DNA of 64,000 nucleotides, from the NCBI RefSeq assembly GCF_000833025.1, contig NZ_CP010817.1:3162001-3226000 (forward strand), given 5' to 3'. Positions 37,117-44,948 of the stretch are shown here, piece after piece (position 1 is the first letter of the stretch; every line of letters begins with the position of its first letter). Source of the DNA: Myroides profundi (GTDB taxonomy: Bacteria > Bacteroidota > Bacteroidia > Flavobacteriales > Flavobacteriaceae). The notes under the pieces were generated by a model that worked only from the letters and a program-made list of their open reading frames with translations, ran no database searches and was not told the DNA's origin. The translations under genes were made by a program, and so were the position numbers.

Positions 37117-37635
37117 ATGAAAAATACAGTAAAAGCAATATTTATCTTTTTATTTACCTTGAGCACTATCAATACATTTGCTCAAGATGAATTTCAAGCA
37201 TTCGAAAAGAACAAACAAGTAAATGCTGTAGTTGTAAATCAAAAGATGTTCGAAATGATGGCCAATGTAAAGGTAGAACCTACAAGCCAAGAAGAAAAAG
37301 CATATTTAAATCTAATCAAAAAATTAACTTCGTTAAGAGTATTTAATACAGCTTCGGCTTCTTTAAAAGAAGAAATGAAAGCAGCAGTATCTAAGCATGT
37401 TTCTTCTGCTTCTTTAAAAGAGTTCTCTAGCAATAAAGATAATGGTGGTAATATCACGATATATATCAATCAAAATGGGTCTGCTAACAACATAAGCAAC
37501 CTACTTCTTTTCAACGAAAACAGTAAAGAGAATATAGTAATGATCTTGACAGGACAGTTCTCACTAAATGAGATATCGTCTTTAACATCTAAAATGAATT
37601 TACCGATTGGAGATTCATTAAACAAAATAAAGTAA
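37117..37635 (+). CDS. DUF4252 domain-containing exported protein
   Basis: A 172-residue protein with a signal peptide (MKNTVKAIFIFLFTLSTINTFAQ). The mature part has the DUF4252 pattern: a helix with MFEMMANVKV, the LKKLTSLRVFNT-type core, and the ILTGQFSLNEISSLTSKM end. Function unknown; in Flavobacteria such genes often follow an RNA-polymerase sigma factor, but none is present here. Confidence 0.75.
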   Translation: MKNTVKAIFIFLFTLSTINTFAQDEFQAFEKNKQVNAVVVNQKMFEMMANVKVEPTSQEEKAYLNLIKKLTSLRVFNTASASLKEEMKAAVSKHVSSASLKEFSSNKDNGGNITIYINQNGSANNISNLLLFNENSKENIVMILTGQFSLNEISSLTSKMNLPIGDSLNKIK

Positions 37636-37650
37636 TCAAAATATAAGGCA

Positions 37651-37686
37651 TAAAAAAAGCAGAGATTAAAATCTCTGCTTTTTTTG
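37651..37686. terminator. Terminator between DUF4252 gene and tRNA-Lys copy 1
   Basis: A hairpin (aaaaaaagcagagatt / aatctctgctttttt) directly adjoining the tRNA-Lys gene at 37687; it can serve both converging transcripts. Confidence 0.8.
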
Positions 37687-37759
37687 TGACCCGACTGGGG
37701 CTCGAACCCAGGACCCCAACATTAAAAGTGTTGTGCTCTACCAACTGAGCTATCGAGTC
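37687..37759 (-). tRNA. tRNA-Lys(TTT), copy 1
   Basis: Minus strand, 73 bases; acceptor GACTCGA / TCGGGTC, anticodon loop CTTTTAA, T-loop GTTCGAG. Seven further copies lie at 38630-39365. This copy has its own promoter at 37792. Confidence 0.95.
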
Positions 37760-37791
37760 ATTGACAAACTGTTTGTTTCTCAATTGCTATG

Positions 37792-37822
37792 CAAAGGTAG
37801 TCCTTTTTTTATATCTCACAAA
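37792..37822 (-). promoter_or_regulatory. Promoter of tRNA-Lys copy 1
   Basis: On the minus strand TTTG, 19 bases, TACCTTTG, then Cat. It lies 32 bases upstream of the tRNA and is close to the consensus. Confidence 0.75.
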
Positions 37823-38225
37823 TTACAAACTAACCTTTTTTCCTAGATTTATCAAGGGATAGACGTAAAACACAGAAAATGAATTAATAGCACTTTAAAA
37901 AAATTTTCAAACTTTTTTATCAGACTACTTTACTACTGTTTTTAAGAATAATGATTAATCTAAATAGACTTTCTAACTATACAATTAGACACAGCTTCTA
38001 AACATTCTCCTGTTTTTTGACTATAAATATCTTATTTAACTTATCATATCCCATTTAATAAAAGAACATACACTTTTAATATACAATCAGTTAACCTTCA
38101 TACTCTAGATAAAACCTCACTTCTACCTCATCAAATAACTCACATATAAATAAGATGACAATTATCATTTTAAATGTTAAAAATATTCTATACTTTAGTG
38201 TTAAAATAACAAAAATAAACAGATT
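37823..38225. other. AT-rich gap without recognisable gene
   Basis: About 400 bases between the tRNA-Lys promoter and the small membrane-protein gene. I see only AT-rich sequence with scattered short inverted repeats and no coding frame. Confidence 0.5.
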
Positions 38226-38384
38226 ATGACTTTACAAAACCTACCTCTTTACAACTTCAACAACGGTACCTTCATGATTATTATCTTTGGATTAGTCTGT
38301 GTAGGTCTAGTTGTGGCTTTATTTTTACTAATGGGGCCTTCTAAGAAAAATGACGAGAATAGTGATGAGACAAATCAACAGTAA
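38226..38384 (+). CDS. Small single-pass membrane protein (52 aa)
   Basis: Below usual ORF size limits, but well formed: ATG at 38226, a hydrophobic helix at residues 16-36 (FMIIIFGLVCVGLVV), a polar Lys/Asp/Glu/Asn-rich tail and stop at 38382-38384. A strong hairpin terminator follows immediately, which suggests an independent transcript. I believe similar short proteins occur in other Flavobacteria, but have not verified it. Function unknown. Confidence 0.65.
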   Translation: MTLQNLPLYNFNNGTFMIIIFGLVCVGLVVALFLLMGPSKKNDENSDETNQQ

Positions 38385-38426
38385 AAAAAAAAGCTACTTA
38401 ACCAAATTAAGTAGCTTTTTCTTTTA
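38384..38426 (+). terminator. Terminator of the 52-aa gene
   Basis: An 11-bp stem (aagctacttaa / ttaagtagctt) with A run before and T run after, starting at the stop codon. Confidence 0.85.
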
Positions 38427-38456
38427 AAGGCCTCTACAGCGCTTTTATCTTATATG

Positions 38457-38538
38457 TGACCATGATGGGATTCGAACCCATACGTCTTGCGACACCACCC
38501 CCTCAAGATGGCGAGTCTACCAATTCCTCCACATGGCC
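38457..38538 (-). tRNA. tRNA-Leu(GAG)
   Basis: Minus strand, 82 bases with the extended variable arm of class II (TGTCGCAAGACGT). Anticodon loop TTGAGGG, acceptor GGCCATG / CATGGTC with one G-T pair. Confidence 0.9.
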
Positions 38539-38598
38539 TTAAATGAATACCATTACTTACACCTTACTAAAGGTAAAGAAAATTAATATTCAGAAACA

Positions 38599-38628
38599 AA
38601 AAAAGCTACTCTTATTAGAATAGCTTTT
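38599..38628 (-). terminator. Terminator of the tRNA-Lys array
   Basis: The stem aaaagctattct / agagtagctttt-type pair plus T run on the minus strand, directly beyond the last tRNA-Lys copy. Confidence 0.7.
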
Positions 38629-38629
38629 G

Positions 38630-38702
38630 TGACCCGACTGGGGCTCGAACCCAGGACCCCAACATTAAAAGTGTTGTGCTCTACCAACTGAGCTATCGAG
38701 TC
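38630..38702 (-). tRNA. tRNA-Lys(TTT), array copy 7
   Basis: Sequence identical to copy 1. It is the last in the direction of transcription and lies at the left end of the tandem array. The spacer to its right is identical to the next two spacers (107-base unit). Confidence 0.95.
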
Positions 38703-38736
38703 CGATATCGTTTTTGAAATAGATTTTTTATTTTAG

Positions 38737-38809
38737 TGACCCGACTGGGGCTCGAACCCAGGACCCCAACATTAAAAGTGTTGTGCTCTACCAACTGAGC
38801 TATCGAGAC
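38737..38809 (-). tRNA. tRNA-Lys(TTT) with acceptor mismatch, array copy 6
   Basis: Identical except the second acceptor base: the 5' arm is GTCTCGA instead of GACTCGA, giving a T2-T71 mismatch. The rest of the cloverleaf is intact. It may be a partly defective copy. Confidence 0.85.
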
Positions 38810-38843
38810 CGATATCGTTTTTGAAATAGATTTTTTATTTTAG

Positions 38844-38916
38844 TGACCCGACTGGGGCTCGAACCCAGGACCCCCACATTAAAAGTGTTGTGCTCTACCA
38901 ACTGAGCTATCGAGAC
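38844..38916 (-). tRNA. tRNA-Lys(TTT) with two mismatches, array copy 5
   Basis: Carries the same T2-T71 acceptor change plus a second change in the anticodon stem (3' arm TGTGG in place of TGTTG, giving A28-G42). Probably decaying towards a pseudogene. Confidence 0.8.
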
Positions 38917-38950
38917 CGATATCGTTTTTGAAATAGATTTTTTATTTTAG

Positions 38951-39023
38951 TGACCCGACTGGGGCTCGAACCCAGGACCCCAACATTAAAAGTGTTGTGC
39001 TCTACCAACTGAGCTATCGAGTC
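38951..39023 (-). tRNA. tRNA-Lys(TTT), array copy 4
   Basis: Canonical sequence, identical to copy 1. It lies 107 bases from its left neighbour. Confidence 0.95.
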
Positions 39024-39062
39024 AATTTATTTCTAAAATTGATATCTGTATGTATTATTTTG

Positions 39063-39135
39063 TGACCCGACTGGGGCTCGAACCCAGGACCCCAACATTA
39101 AAAGTGTTGTGCTCTACCAACTGAGCTATCGAGTC
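39063..39135 (-). tRNA. tRNA-Lys(TTT), array copy 3
   Basis: Canonical sequence. The spacing to neighbours differs (112 and 121 bases), so this part of the array is older or rearranged compared with the 107-base units. Confidence 0.95.
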
Positions 39136-39183
39136 AAATACCAATTCCTAAAAATTGATATAATAATGTATGTATTTTCTTAG

Positions 39184-39256
39184 TGACCCGACTGGGGCTC
39201 GAACCCAGGACCCCAACATTAAAAGTGTTGTGCTCTACCAACTGAGCTATCGAGTC
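39184..39256 (-). tRNA. tRNA-Lys(TTT), array copy 2
   Basis: Canonical sequence; 109 bases from the first gene of the array. Confidence 0.95.
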
Positions 39257-39292
39257 ATGCAATTTTGAAATCGAAATTTTAAGTCTTTTTAG

Positions 39293-39365
39293 TGACCCGA
39301 CTGGGGCTCGAACCCAGGACCCCAACATTAAAAGTGTTGTGCTCTACCAACTGAGCTATCGAGTC
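39293..39365 (-). tRNA. tRNA-Lys(TTT), first gene of the array
   Basis: Canonical sequence, nearest to the promoter at 39392. Confidence 0.95.
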
Positions 39366-39391
39366 GTTATTTCAATTCCTGATTGCGGGTG

Positions 39392-39399
39392 CAAATATA
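39392..39399 (-). promoter_or_regulatory. -7 element of the tRNA-Lys array promoter
   Basis: TATATTTG followed by CacccgC on the minus strand, 27 bases upstream of the first tRNA; the sequence resembles the tRNA promoters at 8049 and 37792. The -33 motif is not obvious. Confidence 0.65.
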
Positions 39400-39494
39400 G
39401 AAGCTTTTTTTAGAAATCCGACACATATTTGTTTTATTTTTGACTTTTATTTTTCAATTCATCCTAACACTCTAATAAACAACCCCTTGTTTTT

Positions 39495-40013
39495 ATGAAA
39501 AAAATTATTCTTTTAGGCTATATGGGCTCTGGTAAATCAACTATTGGTAAAATACTAGCAGAACAACTAGAACTAAACTTTATAGATTTAGACAACGAAA
39601 TAGAGAAAAAACATCAAATGTCGATTTCAACCCTGTTTGAAACGAAAGGAGAAATCTATTTTAGGAAGCAAGAACACCTATTATTACATGAAATAATAGA
39701 TACTCAAGATAACTTTATTCTTAGCTTAGGTGGAGGAACACCATGCTATGCTAATAATCATTTAACTCTACAGAGAGAGGATATCTCATCATTCTATTTA
39801 AAAGGTTCTATTAAAACACTAGCAGATCGTCTAGAAAAAGAAAAAGAGCATCGCCCTCTTCTTAATCAGAATTCAGACGATACTCTTGAAATTTTCATTG
39901 CTAAGCATTTATTTGATCGTAGTTATTTCTACCATCAAGCTAAAACTATTATATCTATAGATGATAAAACTCCTGAGCAAGTAACTCAAGACATCCTTAA
40001 GCATATTAATTAG
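39495..40013 (+). CDS. Shikimate kinase
   Basis: A 172-residue enzyme phosphorylating shikimate in aromatic amino-acid synthesis. P loop at residues 8-16 (GYMGSGKST), substrate-binding DLDNEIEK, FRKQE and LGGGTPC, and the LID region EHRPLL. Full length. Its stop overlaps the convergent PRTase gene by 4 bases. Confidence 0.95.
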   Translation: MKKIILLGYMGSGKSTIGKILAEQLELNFIDLDNEIEKKHQMSISTLFETKGEIYFRKQEHLLLHEIIDTQDNFILSLGGGTPCYANNHLTLQREDISSFYLKGSIKTLADRLEKEKEHRPLLNQNSDDTLEIFIAKHLFDRSYFYHQAKTIISIDDKTPEQVTQDILKHIN

Positions 40014-40507
40014 CTTAAATAAGCATACTCTTCGTCTCCATCAAAGACAACCTGAATATGCTCTAATAGTGATGTAGATAATGATATCCCTTTAAAGTCT
40101 GCTTTAACGGGATATTTTTTATGGTTACGGTCTACTAGTACCGCCGTTTTTAATTTCTTTAATGGTACATCTAAGAAATGCTTTACTGCATATATTAATG
40201 TTGCCCCTGAATTTAACACATCATCTACTAGCACTACACTCTTATCTGTATACGCTGTACTCTCTAATGAAGTCTCTATTGGATTAATAGGGTTTTGCTT
40301 ATCGATACGCACTTCACAAAGGGTTACCTTTATAGGAGATATTTCTTGCAACGCCTCACTAATCTTTTGAGCAAAAGTATATCCACTATTCGCTATACCA
40401 GCGATCACTATTTCATCCTCATCTATATATGTCTCATAGATCTGATAAGCTATACGTTTAGTAGTAAACTTGATTTGCTCCTTAGTTAAAATAATTTTTT
40501 TAGTCAT
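40010..40507 (-). CDS. Phosphoribosyltransferase-family protein (PyrR-like)
   Basis: A 165-residue cytosolic protein. The PRPP-binding loop is VVLVDDVLNSGATL (residues ~91-104), and an N-terminal hood and C-terminal strand (VLVDRNHKKYPVKADF) resemble PyrR. It overlaps the methyltransferase start by 8 bases. Whether it is a regulator or an enzyme for nucleobase salvage is open; it is not next to pyr genes. Confidence 0.8.
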   Translation of the reverse strand: MTKKIILTKEQIKFTTKRIAYQIYETYIDEDEIVIAGIANSGYTFAQKISEALQEISPIKVTLCEVRIDKQNPINPIETSLESTAYTDKSVVLVDDVLNSGATLIYAVKHFLDVPLKKLKTAVLVDRNHKKYPVKADFKGISLSTSLLEHIQVVFDGDEEYAYLS

Positions 40508-41093
40508 GTTGTTTATTAATTATAAAAAATAACTCTCTACCCGCTCTAGGCTTAATTGAGTTATGTGCTGTTTCTAATACATTAATCTCAAACTTGTTAC
40601 TAAACAAATCTAAGTACTCTTGCTTATTTCCACCGAAAGGAGGGGTATCTTGATTAAAATAACAATCAAATAATAGACCTACTAGCTTTCCTCCTGGTTT
40701 TAATAAATCATACATCTTATCTACATAATCATTTCTTTTATCGATAGGCAACGAACAGAAGAACGTTTGTTCTATAATAAGATCATATTGTCCCTCATGT
40801 TCAAAGAAATCTTCTAAAATCACATCTCCATAAGGAAAGTTATTCATCAAGCCATAAGCTTCTAATGCTCCTACAATAGTAAAGTCTAATCCTCTAATAT
40901 TAGTAAAATCATTTTCATATAAATACATCAACTCATGCCCATGGCCTATACCTGGTACTAAAATAGCTAAATCTTTCTTTGTCAATTGATCTATATATTC
41001 CTGAATAGGCGTAGTGATGCTTCCTGCATTCCATTGAGCCTCATTACTGACATACTTTTTTTCCCAAAACTCTTTATCAAACATTCTCTTCAC
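40500..41093 (-). CDS. SAM-dependent methyltransferase (TPMT-like)
   Basis: A 197-residue enzyme. Motif I is VPGIGHGHELMYL (residues ~45-57), then GLDF and a FFCSLPIDKR-like block. The N-terminal FWEKKYVSNEAQWNAGSITTPI segment is a thiopurine methyltransferase mark. A possible start at Met4 cannot be excluded. It overlaps both neighbours, so the S4 protein, methyltransferase and PRTase form one operon. Substrate unknown. Confidence 0.8.
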   Translation of the reverse strand: MKRMFDKEFWEKKYVSNEAQWNAGSITTPIQEYIDQLTKKDLAILVPGIGHGHELMYLYENDFTNIRGLDFTIVGALEAYGLMNNFPYGDVILEDFFEHEGQYDLIIEQTFFCSLPIDKRNDYVDKMYDLLKPGGKLVGLLFDCYFNQDTPPFGGNKQEYLDLFSNKFEINVLETAHNSIKPRAGRELFFIINKQHD

Positions 41094-41517
41094 TATCTTT
41101 AAAAGAATTCTCTCTTCCTACATTCTCTTCTCCTTCTATAATATCATCGTCTTCATAGTCGTGAAAATCATCTATATCTCTTCTATCCTTTTTAGTCGGA
41201 CGTCCAGTTCCTTTAGCTCTATAATAATCCTTGGATAACTTTAACAACTCTAAGTGCTCAAATGCCTCTGCAGGAGTCTCATCCTTGCGATAAATATCTA
41301 CTAGTTTAGCTCCTACTCTATTAGCAGGTATATCTAATACTGTAAGTTTATAAGTTATTTGATCTTTTCTCAATGTGATTTTATCCGTAGGGAATACTTC
41401 TCTAGAGGCTTTAGCCGCTTGTCCATTCACCGTGATATGCCCCTTTTTACAAGCTTCCGTTGCTATATTTCTAGTTTTATAGTATCTAATACACCATAAA
41501 TATTTATCAATTCGCAT
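41077..41517 (-). CDS. RNA-binding S4-domain protein (Hsp15-like)
   Basis: A 146-residue protein with a complete S4 fold at residues 1-60 (MRIDKYLWCIRYYKTRN and KGHITVNG), followed by a Lys-rich helical region and a long acidic C-terminus (DYEDDDIIEGEE). This resembles Hsp15 (HslR), which rescues stalled 50S subunits. The acidic tail is longer than in E. coli. It starts the three-gene operon. Confidence 0.85.
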   Translation of the reverse strand: MRIDKYLWCIRYYKTRNIATEACKKGHITVNGQAAKASREVFPTDKITLRKDQITYKLTVLDIPANRVGAKLVDIYRKDETPAEAFEHLELLKLSKDYYRAKGTGRPTKKDRRDIDDFHDYEDDDIIEGEENVGRENSFKDSEENV

Positions 41518-41597
41518 AATTTCGTATTAAATTTCTCTAACAAAGTACACAAAAATAAAGTAAAATTGTATCTTGCACTACTAAAATAAGTCAAAAA

Positions 41598-42776
41598 ATG
41601 AATAGATTATTTACAGTTTTAGGTCTTGCTTTTCTAGGACTAACAGCTGCCAATTGTAATAAAGATGACGGTAATGGTGGAAATCAAGTTGTAAACCTAA
41701 GAGACCGTAAAGAAGTTCGTGATGAAAATGCAAAGCAAATAGAAGAGTTCTTAGCTAAAAACTATTTGATTATTGAGGGAGATAATATTCGTTTTGATAG
41801 TATTAGTAATCCTAATAAACCTAATCCTAATGTAGTACCTCTTAAAGATGATAAAAGAATCAAAATAGAGCGTCAAATCATTACATCTGATAACTACGAA
41901 TACGAAGCTGTTAGAAACCCTAATGGTACTACTTCTTTAAAGTTTTCTAAACCTAAAGACGAATTAGAATATACTATAGCTTATTTTATTGTTCCTGATG
42001 CTGATGGAAACAAACAAGAAGGAAAAGGTGATTATATCTCTACTATAGATTCTGTATTTGTAAAGACTAAATCTTATTCTTTAAAGAATGAATCTTTTGA
42101 CAATAACGGAAATATAGGTGGTTATTATTCTTTTCCTATCACATTACAGGAGTTCGCTCTTATGTCACAAGGGAACTATGGTCTTATACCAGCTCAGCTA
42201 AAGACAGCAGAAAGACAACTGTTAACAAAAGTAAAAACAGCTCCTACTACAGCTCTTGGAGAGAATGGTATCCCTACTTATGAAAAAGGATCAGCAGGTA
42301 GAATTATTGCTTTTGTTCCATCAGGTGTAGGGTACTTCAATGCTGGATACGGATCTAAGCTGAAGGCATATCAACCACATATCATCGATATGACGCTTAT
42401 AGCGAAAAGAGAACGTGATCACGATGGTGACGGTATCCTTTCAAAATATGAAGCGAAACAAGTAATCGAAAAATCATCAGAACTAGGAAGAGCACTTACA
42501 GATGATGAGATACGTGCACTTAAATTAACAATTAAAGATTACTTTGACTTTGATACAGATGGTGACGGTGTACCTAACTTCTTAGACGATGACGATGATG
42601 GTGATGGTGTACTTACTAAAACTGAATTACAGTATAAAGACAAAAACAACAAAAAAGCATATTACCAATACTATGATCCTATTCTAAAAACTTGTTCTAA
42701 TGTATTTAGATACCTAGACAGAGCATGTTTCCCAGATCAAAAAGATGGTGAGGTAATTTGGCCTACTAAAAAATAA
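41598..42776 (+). CDS. FKBP-like lipoprotein with C-terminal calcium-type repeats
   Basis: A 392-residue lipoprotein (signal MNRLFTVLGLAFLGLTAANC, Cys20). The middle part, with TIAYFIVPDADG and the end GVGYFNAGYGSKLKAYQPHIID, resembles divergent FKBP peptidyl-prolyl isomerase lipoproteins of Flavobacteria, although catalytic aromatic residues are not clear. The C-terminal 110 residues carry DxDxDG loops (DHDGDGILSKYE and DTDGDGVPNFLDDDDDGDGV), like EF-hand or thrombospondin type 3 calcium repeats. It likely sits on the outer membrane; isomerase activity is doubtful. Confidence 0.75.
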   Translation: MNRLFTVLGLAFLGLTAANCNKDDGNGGNQVVNLRDRKEVRDENAKQIEEFLAKNYLIIEGDNIRFDSISNPNKPNPNVVPLKDDKRIKIERQIITSDNYEYEAVRNPNGTTSLKFSKPKDELEYTIAYFIVPDADGNKQEGKGDYISTIDSVFVKTKSYSLKNESFDNNGNIGGYYSFPITLQEFALMSQGNYGLIPAQLKTAERQLLTKVKTAPTTALGENGIPTYEKGSAGRIIAFVPSGVGYFNAGYGSKLKAYQPHIIDMTLIAKRERDHDGDGILSKYEAKQVIEKSSELGRALTDDEIRALKLTIKDYFDFDTDGDGVPNFLDDDDDGDGVLTKTELQYKDKNNKKAYYQYYDPILKTCSNVFRYLDRACFPDQKDGEVIWPTKK

Positions 42777-42795
42777 TAAATAAGATTATATACAG

Positions 42796-42826
42796 AAGAG
42801 GTAGATTGATTCTACCTCTTTTTTTG
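42796..42826 (+). terminator. Terminator of the FKBP-like gene
   Basis: A hairpin (aagaggtaga / tctacctctt) followed by T7, 20 bases past the stop. Confidence 0.8.
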
Positions 42827-42855
42827 TCCTACTCCAATCATTATACTACTATACA

Positions 42856-42890
42856 AAAAAAAACCTGCTCGATTGCTCAAGCAGGTTTTT
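42856..42890 (-). terminator. Terminator of the transketolase operon
   Basis: A stem (aaaaacctgct / agcaggttttt) with A run, 22 bases past the stop codon of the leftward transketolase subunit. Confidence 0.8.
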
Positions 42891-42911
42891 ATATATTAGA
42901 TATACTCTTAA

Positions 42912-43874
42912 TTATCTTTTGAATTTACGATTGATTACTAACTGTGCTTTCTCAACGATAGCTGCAGCGTTTAAACCATATTTCTCCATTAATTGCTCTG
43001 GAGTACCAGATTCACCGAAAGTATCTTGTACAGCTACGAATTCTTGTGGTAATGGATTATTTAAAGCTAATACTCTAGATACACTTTCTCCTAGACCTCC
43101 TAAGAAGTTGTGCTCTTCAGCAGTAACTACACATCCTGTTTTTGCTACTGATTTTAAGATAGCCTCTTCATCTAGAGGTTTGATAGTATGAATATTGATT
43201 ACCTCAGCAGAGATTCCTTTTGCTTCTAACTCTTCAGCAGCGATTAAAGCTTCCCATACTAAGTGACCTGTAGCTACGATAGTCACATCTGTACCTTCGT
43301 TTAACATTACAGCTTTACCAATAACGAATTTCTCATCAGCAGGCATAAAGTTAGGCACTACTGGACGTCCAAATCTTAAATAAACAGGTCCATCATACTC
43401 AGCAATAGCTAAAGTAGCTGCTTTAGTTTGGTTGTAATCACATGTATTGATTACAGTCATATTAGGCAACATCTTCATTAATCCGATATCTTCTAAGATT
43501 TGGTGAGTAGCACCATCTTCACCTAGTGTTAATCCAGCGTGAGAAGCACATATCTTCACATTCTTCTCAGAGTATGCAACAGACTGACGAATTTGATCAT
43601 AAACACGTCCTGTAGAGAAGTTAGCAAAAGTTCCTGTAAAAGGAATTTTACCTCCGATAGTCATACCTGCAGCTAGTCCGATCATATTCGCTTCAGCAAT
43701 TCCTACTTGGAAGAAACGCTCTGGGTGATTCTTTTTAAAATCATCCATTTTTAACGAACCGATTAAGTCAGCACATAATGCTACTACATTCTCATTCTTT
43801 TGTCCTAATTCAGTAAGTCCTGCACCGAATCCTGAACGTGTATCTTTACTTCCTGTATTTGTATATTTTTTCAT
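42912..43874 (-). CDS. Transketolase, C-terminal subunit
   Basis: A 320-residue subunit containing the pyrimidine-binding and C-terminal domains of transketolase. The blocks SGFGAGLTELG, VGIAEANMIGLAAG and GLTLGEDGATHQ with the TPP-activating Glu are present. With the subunit at 43896 it makes the split transketolase of the non-oxidative pentose phosphate pathway, typical of archaea and some bacteria, including Flavobacteria. It lies 21 bases downstream of its partner. Confidence 0.95.
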   Translation of the reverse strand: MKKYTNTGSKDTRSGFGAGLTELGQKNENVVALCADLIGSLKMDDFKKNHPERFFQVGIAEANMIGLAAGMTIGGKIPFTGTFANFSTGRVYDQIRQSVAYSEKNVKICASHAGLTLGEDGATHQILEDIGLMKMLPNMTVINTCDYNQTKAATLAIAEYDGPVYLRFGRPVVPNFMPADEKFVIGKAVMLNEGTDVTIVATGHLVWEALIAAEELEAKGISAEVINIHTIKPLDEEAILKSVAKTGCVVTAEEHNFLGGLGESVSRVLALNNPLPQEFVAVQDTFGESGTPEQLMEKYGLNAAAIVEKAQLVINRKFKR

Positions 43875-43895
43875 TTTTGATTCAATTTAAGTGGA

Positions 43896-44747
43896 TTAAT
43901 AATCTCCGAATGATGTTTCTGGATTTTGTTTTAAAGCTTCTTCTAATTGTGCATCACTAGGAGCTTTACCATGCCATGCATGTGTATTCATCATGAAGTC
44001 TACTCCATTACCCATTTCTGTTTTTAGTAATACACATACAGGTTTTCCTTTACCTGTTTTAGTTTTTGCTAATTCATATCCAGCCACGATTGAATCAATA
44101 TCGTTTCCTTTCTCTATCTCTATAACCTCCCAATCAAATGCTTCAAACTTAGCTTTCATAGAACCTAAATTTAATACATCATCAGTTGGCCCATCGATTT
44201 GTTTTCCGTTTAAATCTACAGTAGCGATTACATTATCCACCTTCTTAGCAGATGCATACATAATAGCCTCCCAGTTTTGTCCTTCTTGTAGCTCACCATC
44301 TCCCATTAAAACGTAAACAAGGTGATTATCCTTATTTAATTTTTTAGCTTGAGCTGCTCCTACTGCTACTGAAAGACCTTGTCCTAATGAACCTGACGCC
44401 ATACGCACTCCTGGTAATCTATCATGAGTACATGGATGTCCTTGTAAACGCGTATTGATTTTTCTGAAAGTAGCTAATTCACTTACTGGAAAATATCCAC
44501 TACGTGACAATACGCTATAAAATACTGGTGAAATATGTCCATTAGATAAGAAGAAGATATCCTCCTCTGTTCCGTCCATATTAAACCCTTCTTTTCTATC
44601 CATTAACTTTTGATACAAAGTCACTAAAAACTCTGCACATCCTAAAGATCCTCCTGGGTGTCCAGAACTTACAGCATGTACCATTCTAAGAATATCTCTT
44701 CTTACTTGAGTAGTTAACTCTGTTAATTGTTGTGTGTTTGGTTTCAT
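43896..44747 (-). CDS. Transketolase, N-terminal (TPP-binding) subunit
   Basis: A 283-residue subunit with the diphosphate-binding TPP domain (HPGGSLGCAEFLVTLY, GSLGQGLSVAVG and the GDGELQEGQNWEA motif). It is translated before the C-terminal subunit in one operon. Confidence 0.95.
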   Translation of the reverse strand: MKPNTQQLTELTTQVRRDILRMVHAVSSGHPGGSLGCAEFLVTLYQKLMDRKEGFNMDGTEEDIFFLSNGHISPVFYSVLSRSGYFPVSELATFRKINTRLQGHPCTHDRLPGVRMASGSLGQGLSVAVGAAQAKKLNKDNHLVYVLMGDGELQEGQNWEAIMYASAKKVDNVIATVDLNGKQIDGPTDDVLNLGSMKAKFEAFDWEVIEIEKGNDIDSIVAGYELAKTKTGKGKPVCVLLKTEMGNGVDFMMNTHAWHGKAPSDAQLEEALKQNPETSFGDY

Positions 44748-44900
44748 TATTTTTTCAATAAATATTTACACACAAATATAAGATTATTTTACGGTAATCA
44801 CTGTCTTTTTAAAACACTAAATAGTTCATAAAACTTTACTACAAGAAGTCTTCTTATAAAACTCTTTACTGAGGCTAAATATCATTTCTACTAAAAACAA

Positions 44901-44930
44901 AAAAAGGAGACCTTATCAGTCTCCTCTTCT
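44901..44930 (-). terminator. Terminator of the susC-susD-plcC operon
   Basis: A stem (aggagac / gtctcct) with flanking A tract on the minus strand side, 19 bases beyond the phospholipase stop. Confidence 0.7.
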
Positions 44931-44948
44931 ATCTCATATAGCTTGCTG

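Larger units (their letters stand above)
38630..39057 (-). repeat. 107-base tandem repeat of tRNA-Lys plus spacer
   Basis: Copies at 38630, 38737, 38844 and 38951 are spaced by exactly 107 bases, and the 34-base spacers at 38703, 38810 and 38917 are identical (starting cgatatcg). This is the mark of recent unequal-crossover duplication. Confidence 0.9.

Noticed and set aside
38630..39365. Regularly spaced repeats that look like a CRISPR array
   Set aside because: Each repeat is a full 73-base tRNA-Lys cloverleaf and the spacers are partly identical; no cas genes are near.
42912..44747. Broken transketolase (frameshift)
   Set aside because: The two-subunit form with separate ribosome-binding sites is a known normal arrangement, and both ends are intact.
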